Below, in pieces: positions 1 through 10,585 of a stretch of 64,000 nt of DNA; within the stretch, counting starts at the first letter, position 1, and every line of letters begins with the position of its first letter. The position numbers were made by a program, and so were the translations under genes. A model generated the notes under the pieces. That model made no database searches. It worked only from the letters and a program-made list of their open reading frames with translations, and was not told the origin of the DNA. Source of the DNA: Margaritispora aquatica (Eukaryota > Ascomycota > Leotiomycetes > Helotiales > Discinellaceae); NCBI GenBank assembly GCA_007644065.1, contig VJWN01000001.1:1936340-2000339 (forward strand), read 5' to 3'.

Positions 1-199
1 ACTGACATAATTATCCCACTATTACTTTGGCAATATTTCCTGTATCGATTGCAATCTTTCACATTCGAGTCTTGTAGAAATTGAAGCGAGGGCAACGAAT
101 TCTGCTTCATCAAAATAAAAGTCAAGTCTGGCACATTCATTGATTAAACTAACATAGTCATCAACCAAAATCATAGTTTTATATACACAAAAAAGCCCT

Positions 200-790
200 G
201 AAAACATTCACTTAATCCTGAAATAATGTGCAAAATCATAGCGATTATTACAGATACCTGTAAATCTATGATCTTTGCATCCTCAAATGCTCCTCGAAGA
301 GCCTGCCAACGACTTGCAATTGCGGACCACCATTGATCAAACCAGGACCTTCTGGATCCTTCATATCCTTCCTGAAGTACTCTTCTTGAAATTTCTGAGT
401 ACAATCTGCCTCCTCTAGTATCATTGCCGTCATTCTGATTAATCCAGTATCGACATATCCCCTTGGACTATTCTCTAGTATATGTTTGACATCGAGCTCT
501 TCCTCAATCTTGCTGTGAAATTTGTGTATTAACGTGTCACATTCTCGCTTGGAGTCTCCAAGCGATAGTTATCATGTTCCTCGACGACCTTAATCATGTA
601 CAGCTCCAGCTTGATCAGTACTTCCCTAGACTTCGAGATGCCAGCACGAATATACTCAACTGGCCGTTCTCCGTATGTGTATCTTTTGAGATCAAGAAGA
701 TAAATCGATGTGGCTGACGTAGTTACCCACGAGGTATTTCGTTTCCTTGAATTATCCTACGAACTTCACCAGTCATGCTCGACAAGATCA
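200..790 (-). pseudogene. decayed hypothetical gene at left edge
   Basis: Read on the minus strand there are three coding-looking stretches in different frames. One starts near 790 (begins MILSSMTGEVRR), one runs through LLDLKRYTYGERPVEYIRAG (about 720-560), and one runs from about 560 to 290 (LIHKFHSKIEEELDVKH, then FEEHLRMQ). Joining them needs a one-base shift near 735 and another near 563, and the last frame closes with a stop near 275. No splice consensus explains either shift, so I read this as a gene broken by indels. Residue composition (charged, helical) looks protein-like, but I recognise no family. An unrecognised intron structure remains possible. Confidence 0.35.
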
Positions 791-874
791 TGATCTGCTA
801 TTGAGGTAGAAATCTAAAAACCCTTTTACGTTCTATACAATGCAAGTCAAACCAAGCCTCGGACAACCTCTAGC

Positions 875-2662
875 CTACGCTTTGACGACTCCATACCAAA
901 CCAGGCCTAGCACACCACCACACAAGATTGCAACAGGTGCGTTAAGTCCAAACCACTTGCCTCCCACAAAACTTCCAGCGGTCACAACCACCCACCAAGG
1001 ATCACTTCCGAGAGGAATACCGTTGCCTGTGACACCATCCACATATCCAATTTGCCAGAGCTTGTAGACAGCTGTGAAAACTAAACCAACAGCTCCAGCA
1101 TTCACCCCTCTGAGAACAGCATTCAGCCATCTTCGCGAGCGGAGAACACCCCACAGACCCATGATACCAGTAAAAATGATTATGCCTGGAGCAAATATTC
1201 CAATAAATGCAAGTAAAGCACCAACAAATGATGGAAGTGAAGACTTCGCTACTGCCAAGGCACCAAGATATACTGCAAAATTGAAATTAGGTCCAGGAAA
1301 GGCTTGAATAATTGCCAGCCCTAGAAGGAAGTCCCGTGGCGAGACCCAGCCTTCAGCGACGATATACTCTCGTAATAATGGAATGACGACAGGTCCTCCA
1401 CCAAAAATAATTGTCCCCGCTAGGTAAAGGTTCGCGAAGAGTGAAAGTCCTAGAGGTGGGTATTTAAGGAGAGTTCGGAGAAGAATTATGATCAAAAAGG
1501 ATACCAGAAAGCTGCCAATGATGTAGATTCCAACCTTCCAGGATAGAAGATTAAGCTGCATTGCACGAGGGACGACGCGGTTCGATTCTCGTGATGCTGA
1601 TCTTTCATCGCTTAACGCAGAGTTTTCAATAGTGGAAGATGTATGTTGCTGGTCTACAGCTACAGTGCGACGAAGGTGGATTGGCAGCTCTTCACGAAGT
1701 CCTGTCGAAGTAGACTGCTCGACTTGCAACGTGGCTGATCCAGCTGAACGCCCATCTCTCTGTTCTTCATCATGCTCATCAACACGTCTTCGCTGAAATG
1801 GGCGAAATAATCGATGCAACCAACGATAGTCCCATACTACAGTCACAAAACCCGAGGCAATCATGAGAAGAGGATAATACCACAACGCAGTATAGAGCAT
1901 ACCACCAGCCCCGGTGCCGAAGACCAGTAGCCGAGTAACCTTATCTGTGATCGCCTTTTCACTAAGTTGCACTGCAGCAAGAGCAATAATTCCCACGGTA
2001 GCGGAGTTCAATCCGGAGAGAAGGGCATATACAGGAGCGGGCAGGGTGTCACCAATTCGAGACACACCAATTGAGAGTCCATACATCCCAATCGCGCCTG
2101 GGAGACTACCAGTATCTCAGTGGCTACGCAAGAGCATCGAAAAGAATACAATGACTCACCACCATATTAGAAACGCAAAAATGGCAGCAAGTATGCCGCC
2201 ATGAATATAATTGACACAGTAGAGCATCTTGGTACTTGCTGGCCCAGGCAGTGCCTGACTAAGGCCAAATATTTCCTGATACTACAATTTGAATCAGCCA
2301 TGATTGTCCAGCATTAAGTCTAACCGGATTTTTTTTCAAGTCCTAACCAATTGTTCATCGATCCACTTCTCATTTTCAACAAATTTCTGATGGAACTGCA
2401 ACCAATTAATTGCCTAGACTACTATCACTACCGCCTCCAAAACACCTACGATCTGAAAATGAACAGGTGGGCCCCCAAAGGCTGTAAGACCTAGATGCCA
2501 GTTCACACGAAGAAAATCAATCACATTGGAGGTCTCCTCAGAAGCCCTTCTCGTGGATGGATCGAAAAGACGCCTAGCTGCAGAGATAAAAGCTTTGACT
2601 GCTAACTGACAGCTTTCCTGCATTCTTATCGTAATTCTTGGGTGAGTCATTGTATCCAACAA
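875..2662 (-). CDS. chromate ion transporter (CHR family)
   Basis: Membrane transporter of the chromate ion transporter family, which exports or exchanges chromate/sulfate-like anions at the plasma membrane. Four exons (2662-2450, 2395-2348, 2281-2160, 2105-875) separated by introns of 54, 66 and 54 nt give 537 residues in one clean frame. The family is shown by two homologous CHR halves. The N-terminal half has LGLTAFGGPPVHFQ, then FGLSQALPGPASTKM and LPGAIGMYGLSIGV. The C-terminal half repeats the pattern with FGGGPVVIPLLREY and IIQAFPGPNFNFAVYLGALA. A charged, Ser-rich loop near the middle links the halves, as is usual in long-chain eukaryotic CHR proteins. The length fits the family. Start chosen at the first ATG of exon 1; the stop is at 875. 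The substrate is inferred from family only. Confidence 0.9.
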
Positions 2663-3200
2663 ACTTCAGGTTGACTTGCAGTGAGATTGAGATTGATTAA
2701 GTAGAGCTTTATAGTATTTTTTGGATGTAGTTTGTACCAAACTAATGGTGCAAGGTGGAGAGAAATGTCGTGATCAAGGCCAAGCCCTTGGCGATCTGGG
2801 TCCAATTAGTATTAGCATTATTCACCCGAGGTTGAAAGGAGAACATAGATACCTGTTCATTGTATTCTTTGTTTTTGACAAAAGAAAAAAAACAATATAG
2901 AGAAGGCTTCTTTATTCGGGCTATCATTCTTGAGCTGATACAAGCATGCAGATGCCACCTACTGTCGGCTGAAAATAAATATGGTCGTCATGAATTTGGT
3001 AGTGTGACAAGGTAATTATTACATGATTATTGTACAGACACCTATCTCTAGACTACTTCAACACTGTCATACCACAGCAGTAGACTTACAATCCGAGACA
3101 GCGCTTGAAATCATCATTGTCGCATCCAAGAAAGTGACCTATGGTCCACATCTCCAGCTTCTCGTTCTGTGGTATCTTCCGCTTAAATGGTACACCTCCC
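2663..3200. other. intergenic, no gene seen
   Basis: This is the upstream side of the chromate transporter and holds its promoter. Short ORFs are present (for example 2742-2927 minus) but show no recognisable domain and no splice-linked continuation. I see no repeat or RNA gene. Confidence 0.4.
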
Positions 3201-3725
3201 TCCATGACCTCTCTGACACTCATGCTCTGAAACCCCCCCAGCCCACTCCTCGATGATATCTCAGAATGTCTCCTCGTTCATATCGTGGAGTATTTGCCAG
3301 TTTGGTCCTCGCTTTCGCCATAACAGAGAATGGATAATCTCGTTGATATACATCGCGTTCTCGTGATGTATTTCTTGGGAACGTCGGTAAGCTCAGGATT
3401 ATACATGAAAGCATCCTTTGGATCTAATCTCTTGTGCCAGCGTAGTTGCTGGTTTTTGACTAGAATATCTCCAAGAATTGGTGTGTGAAACTCAAGTTGA
3501 GCAATGGATATGCGAAGATGGTCCGGCTGGGTTAGATGATTGAGACGGCAATTAATAACTTCGTAGTTACGAAGTAGGAGAACATAGCCCTTATGGCTGG
3601 GGTTGATGAGACTTTCATCTTAATTAGCAGGTGTGCAGTGGTAGGTAGATCAGACCAGAAGGTGAATGAGTGATTCACCTGTATGCTTTCTTTCTCTCCT
3701 CCAATGACCTTCCCACAAGCCAATC
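3200..3725 (-). pseudogene. decayed hypothetical gene, multiple frame breaks
   Basis: On the minus strand a protein-like segment reads from about 3600 to 3370 (NYEVINCRLNHLTQPDHLR, then LRWHKRLDPKDAF). It continues in another frame as MYINEIIHSLLWRKRGPNW, and in a third after the run of G at about 3235-3240 (SVREVMEGGVPFKRK, then WTIGHFLGCDNDDFKRCLG). An internal TGA at about 3266 also interrupts it. These shifts fall within coding-like sequence without GT/AG borders, so a decayed gene is the simplest reading. It may once have been the 3-prime part of the gene at 3764-4366, whose last codons contain a good GTAAGT donor. Family unknown. Confidence 0.35.
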
Positions 3726-3763
3726 ATAGTTTTCAGCCCTTGGCACCAATCAGCTAGTTATTC

Positions 3764-4366
3764 TCATCGTATATTTACAATACTTACGTTTCCCTTGATT
3801 TTGGAACATCTCTTTTTTATGGTAGGTTTATCTTGTCCTGGCTTGCCTGGCCTAGTTGTCGTGCTACTGGTAGCCTGCTTCTTTCGCGAGTGGCTACTTT
3901 CAACCGTCTTCTCCTCTTGAACATTAGCGTATAAGGACATCTTCCTTTTCTCTCCAGCGCAAACTAGACCCTCATTGGGCCCGACGACAAGCTTCAACTC
4001 AGTCAAGATATCCGTGTCTCTCTGTCTGGCTTTCTGTTTTTTCAATCTTTTGTTATTTTGCTTAGCTTCGCGAACCTCTGCATTGTATGACTTACTCAGT
4101 AGGCTCTTGAGTTCTTCCAAGACACTCTTGATTCTTGGGATTTTTTCTTTGGATATTTGAGCACGTCTCTGCTCCAAATCGCTTCTGATTTCGCCTGTGA
4201 GTCGCAGGAGATCATCGAATTCATCGCAGTGATCGCTGGTAGGAGAACACTCAAGAAAAGCTGCGCTGTCCAAGACCGAATCTGCAGATGGTGGTAATGG
4301 TCTTGTACGAATCTGCATATCCCCGTGTTGACTGAAAGAGGGTTCTTGTGCAGTGGGTGAATCCAT
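3764..4366 (-). CDS. hypothetical coiled-coil protein
   Basis: Open frame of 200 residues beginning MDSPTAQEPSFSQHG. Residues about 50-125 are strongly charged and helix-forming (EIRSDLEQRRAQISKEK, KQNNKRLKKQKARQR), consistent with a short coiled coil. The C-terminal third is Lys/Ser/Thr-rich, with clusters such as SRKKQ and IKKRC that could serve in nuclear import. I do not recognise a family. The last codons overlap a strong donor (GTAAGTATTG near 3788), so the true protein could splice into downstream exons now read as decayed (3200-3725). In that case the 200-residue version is an intron-retained or truncated form. Coding status rests on length and composition only. Confidence 0.5.
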   Translation of the reverse strand: MDSPTAQEPSFSQHGDMQIRTRPLPPSADSVLDSAAFLECSPTSDHCDEFDDLLRLTGEIRSDLEQRRAQISKEKIPRIKSVLEELKSLLSKSYNAEVREAKQNNKRLKKQKARQRDTDILTELKLVVGPNEGLVCAGEKRKMSLYANVQEEKTVESSHSRKKQATSSTTTRPGKPGQDKPTIKKRCSKIKGNVSIVNIR

Positions 4367-6236
4367 GATATGTGTAAATGGGGGAACAGAATGAAGTTGA
4401 TATCTAGTGATCTTGAATTTTCATGATAAAGAATTGCTATGGTTGTTGTCTTGGAAATTTATTTTCTGATTTGGATGGCTTCACAGTGAAGGGTTTCACG
4501 AACGCGTTGATCATGTGACATGGACACCGAATCCAAATGTGATCACCTCAATGTTCTACTTCAACATGCACATTCATGTAAGAAATTCTTGACTGAAGTT
4601 TTATGTTGAATGGTGCTTTCTTTGTATTTCTTTAGTCTATAATTTGAGCTATAATTGTAATACTATTTAAAAGTGTTGAGATGAGTCAGGTAGCTAAGCG
4701 ATTTTAACTTTCAGCCATATACATTAAGACTACCATTACCTACATTACATACAAGCAGTGTTATAAAATAGAGTTTCAAATATTGAATGAAAGACGTATG
4801 TACCTGTTATCTGCAGATTTTCGAGCTCGATAGCTAAAAAGGACCCGCCCAAGAACTTGGCTAGGTTTGTACCTATGGGATGTCTTTCGTATTGAGGCTA
4901 TTTATTTGCATCTAGCTTGAGGACCCAGAAACTGTGCGAATCTCGCGATCAGTTATTTTACATCAACGTTTAGGTAACGCGGCACAACGAGAAATTGCCT
5001 TGAGCTGGAATCTTCGTTTTGCCATCTAAGGGCTCGATGAGCGTAGAAACTGTAAGAAGTGTGAATCTTAGTGTTATGAAAATAAATAAGTACCTGGAAA
5101 GCTTCTATGTTAATCTCCCTGGAAGATTGCTGTCCTTGTTTGGCCCAAAAGAGGATTATTGGCCGGAGCAATCTTGTGACTGCTTGTTTTGATTAATCAC
5201 CAGATAACCTCATGTAGTCCTTGAAATTTGACCTCCAAAGCGGATGGATTTCATCGCTGCAGCGCTTAGTAACTCTGCTATGAGCTTATGGTCTCTCACT
5301 CGTAGAAAGTTAAGCAGTGTTATTGACTCCCAATTAATTATGTTTGACGCGTTTCGCAAGTTTTCAAGCTAATAACGCGTGAATTGAACTATGAAGGATA
5401 CAACCGAGATCTGATATGCAAAATGTAAACATATTTGGGATAGTTGATGCTTGTCACAATAGGCATGAAGAACTACAACTCCAAAGCCAAAGCGTGATAT
5501 GCTGTAATGTATAGACACAAAGAATTTGTCCTCGGCTTATTGAATGACAAACTCCGGCCGGGAGGGACCTGGAAATTCGAAGGGCAAAAACCATTAAAAG
5601 TTTGCCCTTAAAGCAATATGACGTTATCAAAGTTAAAGCACAAAAGTTGTTAGTTAGAGGTCACGTGCTTTTTTGCATGATCGTCGGTTATTCTGATTCT
5701 CTTCTCAATCTTACTACATTCCTTATAATATAAGAGTATTCCTTATAAAGTACTGATCTATCTATATATATATAGAGCCATCTACTACGGTAGATGCTCT
5801 TTAGACTCTTTAATTCTATCTATTTCACCTACTGCTTCCTCACGTGATTCACCCCTATCATCCATCAAAAGTAAACCCCAAAGGAGATATCAAAACAGTT
5901 GGTACAAATCGATTTGGGACTCATATGCGGATCGTGACCAAGGGCCTATACCCACGACTGTAAACCATCTCTATTGTGTTACCTGTTCTGATATAATTGT
6001 GAGTCTTAATTCAATATTTAAACCTCCAACATGGTCAGATATTACATGACCAATAAGACATGTGACATATAGTCAGATGACCTCGTCGCTAGCCGGCCTG
6101 TCCTCAACATCTTGTAAGGTTACCACCACAATAGTTGTGCATCAGAATACATATTTTGAATTCAATCTCTAACTAATCCACGATATCTACCCCATTTCAC
6201 AGCATTAAAGCAATCAGCCGCCTCACCGTCGCAATC
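4367..6236. other. long gene-poor spacer
   Basis: No ORF here has recognisable protein character; 4953-5171 minus is short and featureless. An AT-rich stretch with an alternating TA run occurs at about 5758-5778. Several CACGTG-like and CATGTGA words occur (for example near 5663 and 5842), but I cannot assign function. Promoters of the flanking genes must lie at either end. Confidence 0.4.
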
Positions 6237-6700
6237 ATGAGCTCTCCCACACAACCACAATTACAACTTAATCCAGAACTCTTCGCCAAGCTACAAATTG
6301 AGCCTGCGACTTCCACCAGAACCAATGCGCCAGAGCCAACCATGGTTGAACCCCGACCAGAGTACTCAGATGATACCAAGGGCATCTTCCAGGATTTGCG
6401 CGAAATGATGGAGAAATTGCTCGCCAACCACGCGCCAATGCCACAGGAGCCCCTCGACGAGATCAAAAGAAAATGAAAGGGCTCAAGGGCAGCTTCATTA
6501 TGAAGAGTTATGAAAATTGTAGCGCGGTTCAGCTGAGCAAGGACAAGAAGAGAGACAAGAAGTTGCGGTTTCTGAAGAGAGCGCAGGACATGAAGGACAC
6601 CTTGGAGCATTTGGGTGCTTCAACCCCTAAGAATAAGAAGAGAAAGGCAGTTGTTATAGAAAGTGAGGAGGTTTTAGAGGATATGGTTGTTGGTGAATAG
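6237..6700 (+). CDS. small hypothetical protein, frame broken in an A-run
   Basis: Two ORFs lie head to tail. 6237-6476 (79 residues) begins MSSPTQPQLQLNPELFAKLQ, and 6473-6700 (75 residues) is Lys-rich and ends in an acidic tail. They overlap by four bases (ATGA) inside AAAAGAAAATGAAAG. Adding one A restores a continuous charged helix across the joint (DEIKRK into MKGLKG), so the two ORFs probably belong to one protein of about 155 residues. Content suggests a small nuclear or nucleolar basic protein: helical middle, KKRDKKLRF and KNKKRKA basic patches, acidic C-terminus. Alternatives are a sequencing error, a recent indel, or an intron I cannot see. No known family recognised. Confidence 0.45.
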
Positions 6701-6907
6701 CTGCTGTTGACGACGACACATGACGTGGACTTCAGATTTTTAGATTTACTTCCTTATCAGGAAGAATGTGATCATCCATTTCTCGTTATTAACTTATGAT
6801 ACACATCTGACACAACTTAAAGACTTGATACTTCGTTGAGATATTTCCTGAACCTTGACGTTGTAATATAGGAGTTGAAATTTTCCCCCCAGAACGCTAT
6901 CCACCTA

Positions 6908-9783
6908 TCAATCTAACACATGAACCGTCAACTCCGGAAGCTTTGTATACCGACAGAAATACTCAATATAATCCGGCCACATGGTTTCCTCGAGCTCTGA
7001 CACATCAACCTCGCCATTCCTTCCAACTCCTGACATGATCTGAAGTGAGCGTTTTCGTGGTTGGATTTTCGACTCACCCCTAGAGTCAAGGTACCGGTTT
7101 AGCACATCAAAGATGCCATCCCGGGTGTTGTCTTTAAGTGTGAGCATCGCCTCGAGAGAAGCAGTCTTGAGTATTGAATTGGGATATTGAATGGTGAAGA
7201 CAATGGTCTGGCCAGGTCGCTGTGATGGAACAAGCAAGTTTGGTGAACTTTTCTCAGAAGCAACCAACAAGGCTGTAGGCTCCGGGGATTCTGGTATAGC
7301 GATCAAATCTTGGGTGCTCGCAGCTTCGAGAGGCTCGGAGACATGAGTCTTTTTATTTTTCATTTTGCCTTTCTTGCTCACCACGGGTGAGCACCATCTC
7401 CATGAAGGATATGTAGTTGGCATTGGACTGGGTTCTGGCTCTAGCTCGTCCATACACTCTGGTTCTTTAATACAAGGTACTAGTATTGACTCTTCATCAC
7501 AGACCTGTCAAGTATTAATACATAAAATATTTCGATAGAGATTTGTTGGCTTACTTCAGGCTCTACTACCTCAGGCCCATATTTAGAACTCCTATTCTTC
7601 TTTTTGCCTTTCTTGCTCACCGCGGGTGAGCCCCATCCCCATGAAGGATATGTAGTTGGCGTTGGACTTGGTTCAGGCACTGGTTCTGATTCTTCAACAA
7701 CACATCGTTCTGGTTCTTCAACAACACATCGTTTCGGTACTTCAACACACGGTTCCGTTTCTTCAACAATACATAGTTCTGGTTCTGGCTCTGGTGCGTC
7801 AAAACAGGCCTATACAGTATTAGCACATGAGTTATTCTGATGGATATTTGGTAACTTACTCCAGGCTCTGCCACAGTGGGGACCGGCACCTCCATATCAT
7901 GAGCTGCTTCAGGGACAATTTCAACATCGCCAGTGAGCCATGTATGTTTCTTCTTGACCTTCTTAGGCCTCACACCCCAAAAGCTAAATGCATCTTCCGA
8001 TGGTATCTCGACTTCAGCATCAGTAGCTGGAAGAGCGCCTGCGCCTGCTGGAAGATCATCGTTTGGCTCGGGTGATGGAAGCAACACAGGCTCCACAAGA
8101 AATTGGCTCTTCTTTCCATTCTTCTTTGTAGCCCGCCGAAAATCCCCGTCGTCATCTACAATAATTGGTTCAGGTGCCGGCTCAGGTATTGGCTCGAGAA
8201 CCACTTCAGCCTGGGGATATTCTTCGTCAATTATTATATCGTCGACGGCGAAGGCCAAATTCTTCTTCTTCTTGCCTTTCTTGGAAGTGAATCCCGATCC
8301 CAAAAAATCGTCTTCTGGGAGTGGAGATTCAGATATGGCTTCTGGAGCCGGTATGTCGGAAAATTGCATGGGCTCATTGATCTCGAAATTTTTGCCCTTC
8401 TTCTTGTCTCTTTTAGTTGCATCGAAATCCCACCACAAGTCATCAACAACTTCTACAGGTTCAGGATTGGATATCGCGACAAGGTTCTGAAGTTCATCGA
8501 CAATGCTCCTATTCTGGCCCAAGCTGTCATTATCTGGGAGAGATTCAGCTTCGACAACTGGTTCTTCACAGACCAGGACATCCTTCTTTGCCGTCTTTCC
8601 CTTTTTTCCCTTCTTTGCCTTCTCTGACTTCTTTGACTTCTTTTTGATTGAGAAAGATCCCCATGAATCATCTTCCACCACTGGCTCGACTTCGACTAGT
8701 GGTGCGTCCATCTGTTCGACTACTTTCTTTTCCATCTCTGCTTTTCTGAACGAGGAAAAGTTCCATAGAACACTCGGCTCATCGCCTGCATCTTGACCAG
8801 AGTTGGATTGAATTGTCGGTTCTTCAAACACGATGATGGTATTTTTGCTCTTCTTTGATGTTTTCTTGGTCGTAGGGGCCCATGGCCCAAATTCGTAAGC
8901 AGTTGGCGGCGAGGGCGGCGTTTCAATGACTGGATAATCAGCTGGATGACTAGTCTCCACAACCTGCACCTCCTGCACCTCCTTTGAAAAGCCTGAACCC
9001 CAGCCAGCAGAACAATCGTCGGTTATAGCCTGTGGGCTTGGAAATTGCTCAACTTCCTGGCTTGTGCTCTTCTTTTTCTTGGATTTCTTTGGTGGCACAA
9101 ATCCGCCTATGCCATCAACCTCGGATTCGGGGGTTGGAGGTTCGAATTCAGTTCTTAAGTCGGCCGTGATACCCTCTTCGCGAGAACATGCTGTACAGCA
9201 AAACTCCTTTTGAGTTACGTCAGGAGCTTGCTGATCCTCTCGGTCTACTATCACAACTTCATCCGCTAGAGATGAGCCAGGTGTTTGGATAAAAGCAAAC
9301 TCGGATTGCTGGCTTGTAGGAGAACCGATGTTTTGCTTTTCTCCACGAGCTAAAGGCAGGATTTGCAACATATCACCATCGAAAGGCACATTGTGTCCGT
9401 GATTCGCAAGAAGCCTCCCTATTTCCTTCTCGATTTCCACAGTCATTTGCAAGAGTGCGCGACTGGATGTATCCACCCGTGGACCATGAAAGTATTTGGT
9501 TAACTCCGAGGAGGTAGGATCGAAGAATGCTGCGAAAGCTTGATATGATTGCTCAAGACCTTCAACGCATGTGGTGAAGATCTCGGCATCTCCGCCATAG
9601 AGAAACTTGACATTCGCTGCCGAGATCAGTGGATGCAGATGGAATTACGAGTAAGGCTGGAATCTCACCAAGCAATTGATCCCGAATATTATGACCTGGA
9701 GGCATGACCTTAAATATTCTTGACGCTTTTTGGCGTCCTGCTAAGCTAAGAAGTGCTAGGGTAACCACGTCTAGTCCAAATGT
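6908..9783 (-). CDS. modular Lys-rich/acidic repeat protein with possible ubiquitin-like C-terminus
   Basis: Exons 9783-9669, 9616-7860, 7809-7555 and 7504-6908 join in one frame (introns 52, 50 and 50 nt) to give at least 907 residues. A further 5-prime exon is likely, because the frame enters at an AG acceptor at 9784 with no ATG. The N-terminal about 100 residues are a hydrophobic/helical region (VTLALLSLAGRQKASRI; NVKFLYGGDAEIFTTCVEG). Then about ten modules follow, each a Trp/Gly/Phe-rich patch plus a Lys cluster, for example DDSWGSFSIKKKSKKSEK, FLGSGFTSKKGKKKK and YPSWGWGSPAVSKKGKKK. They are separated by Pro/Glu linkers. The last about 100 residues form a folded domain (TIVFTIQYPNSILKTA to KLPELTVHVLD) resembling the ubiquitin-like domains of fungal STAND-like proteins; that assignment is tentative. 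The last two modules sit on a duplicated exon-intron unit. Function unknown. Confidence 0.7.
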
Positions 9784-10186
9784 CTGTCAATGATAGATTT
9801 AGGATGAGATGAGAAGAGAAACTGCTATGAAGCTAGCACGAACATGAAGATACGATATGGAGATAGCGGAGAAAGAGGCGCGATGGCGATAGCAATATAT
9901 CTTAGGCAAGCTCAAGATAAAGTAAGGCTCTCCGCATGTTTTTCTTTGAAAGCTTGCTGCATGATGCCGCACAGTCCTAGTCCTTCGCTCATCGCTCCAG
10001 CTAGGCAGACGTCGGTGTCTCGATGCAGAAAACATGAGGCTAGCAGTTGGGTTGCACAGCATCATCCTCATCCAATTAATATCACTAGGAGCTTAGGCTG
10101 GGTCGAATGGAATTGAACGAGAGCAGCACCAAGATTCAGCATTTGGTCCATATCTTGCCACGGAGCACCACTCACTCAGCTGTCGT

Positions 10187-10220
10187 GGATTGTGAATTGT
10201 GAATTGTGAATTGTGAATTG
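10187..10220. repeat. heptanucleotide tandem repeat (TTGTGAA)
   Basis: About four and a half head-to-tail copies of TTGTGAA, nearly perfect, in the divergent spacer. Simple-sequence array; no regulatory role can be read from it. Confidence 0.85.
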
Positions 10221-10430
10221 CGAGTCGTCATGAGGAGTATAGGTGTTTGGTGTAGGATATAGTAGAGGCCAGGAAAAGTGGACATATCTACCAACCTTAC
10301 CTAGGTATGATCTTGGCTGCATTGGCGGATCACGTGGATTTCCATCCCATGCTGGTCTGGTATGCCCACCCTGTTTCACGTTTGTCTTCTTCCCCAGATA
10401 TGCAGATCCTGTCACGCCTCAGAGGATCAA

Positions 10431-10466
10431 TCACCACTCACCACTCACCACTCACCACTCACCACT
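10431..10466. repeat. heptanucleotide tandem repeat (CACCACT)
   Basis: About five head-to-tail copies of CACCACT, about 120 bp upstream of the regulator's ATG. It has the same unit length as the array at 10187-10220 but an unrelated sequence. It could be transcribed into the 5-prime leader. Confidence 0.85.
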
Positions 10467-10585
10467 AATCTTGTCCCCCATACCCCATAATACCGTCTTT
10501 TTGGGGGGGGAATATCTATCATTTATCATCTATGAGAGTATACTGATGGCCCAGCTCAATTGTATGCTAATGACTTGGGATAATC

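Larger units (their letters stand above)
9784..10585. other. divergent spacer between the repeat-protein gene and the Zn2Cys6 regulator
   Basis: This spacer must hold the missing first exon of the minus-strand repeat-protein gene (acceptor at 9784, pyrimidine tract and a CTAAA branch-like word just upstream) and the promoter of the regulator starting at 10586. I could not choose a convincing first exon. A minus-strand ORF at 10071-9799 exists but lacks a good donor in phase. The spacer also has two heptanucleotide tandem arrays, listed separately. Confidence 0.4.

Noticed and set aside
6197..6610. 137-codon minus-strand ORF with hydrophobic N-terminus
   Set aside because: Antisense to the small Lys-rich gene at 6237-6700, whose composition and start context are better; Leu/Ser-rich content is what antisense of Lys/Glu codons gives.
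7933..8490. 185-codon Ser/Phe-rich plus-strand ORF
   Set aside because: Antisense to Lys/acidic repeats of the module protein; poly-Phe and poly-Ser runs are mirror images of AAG/GAA runs.
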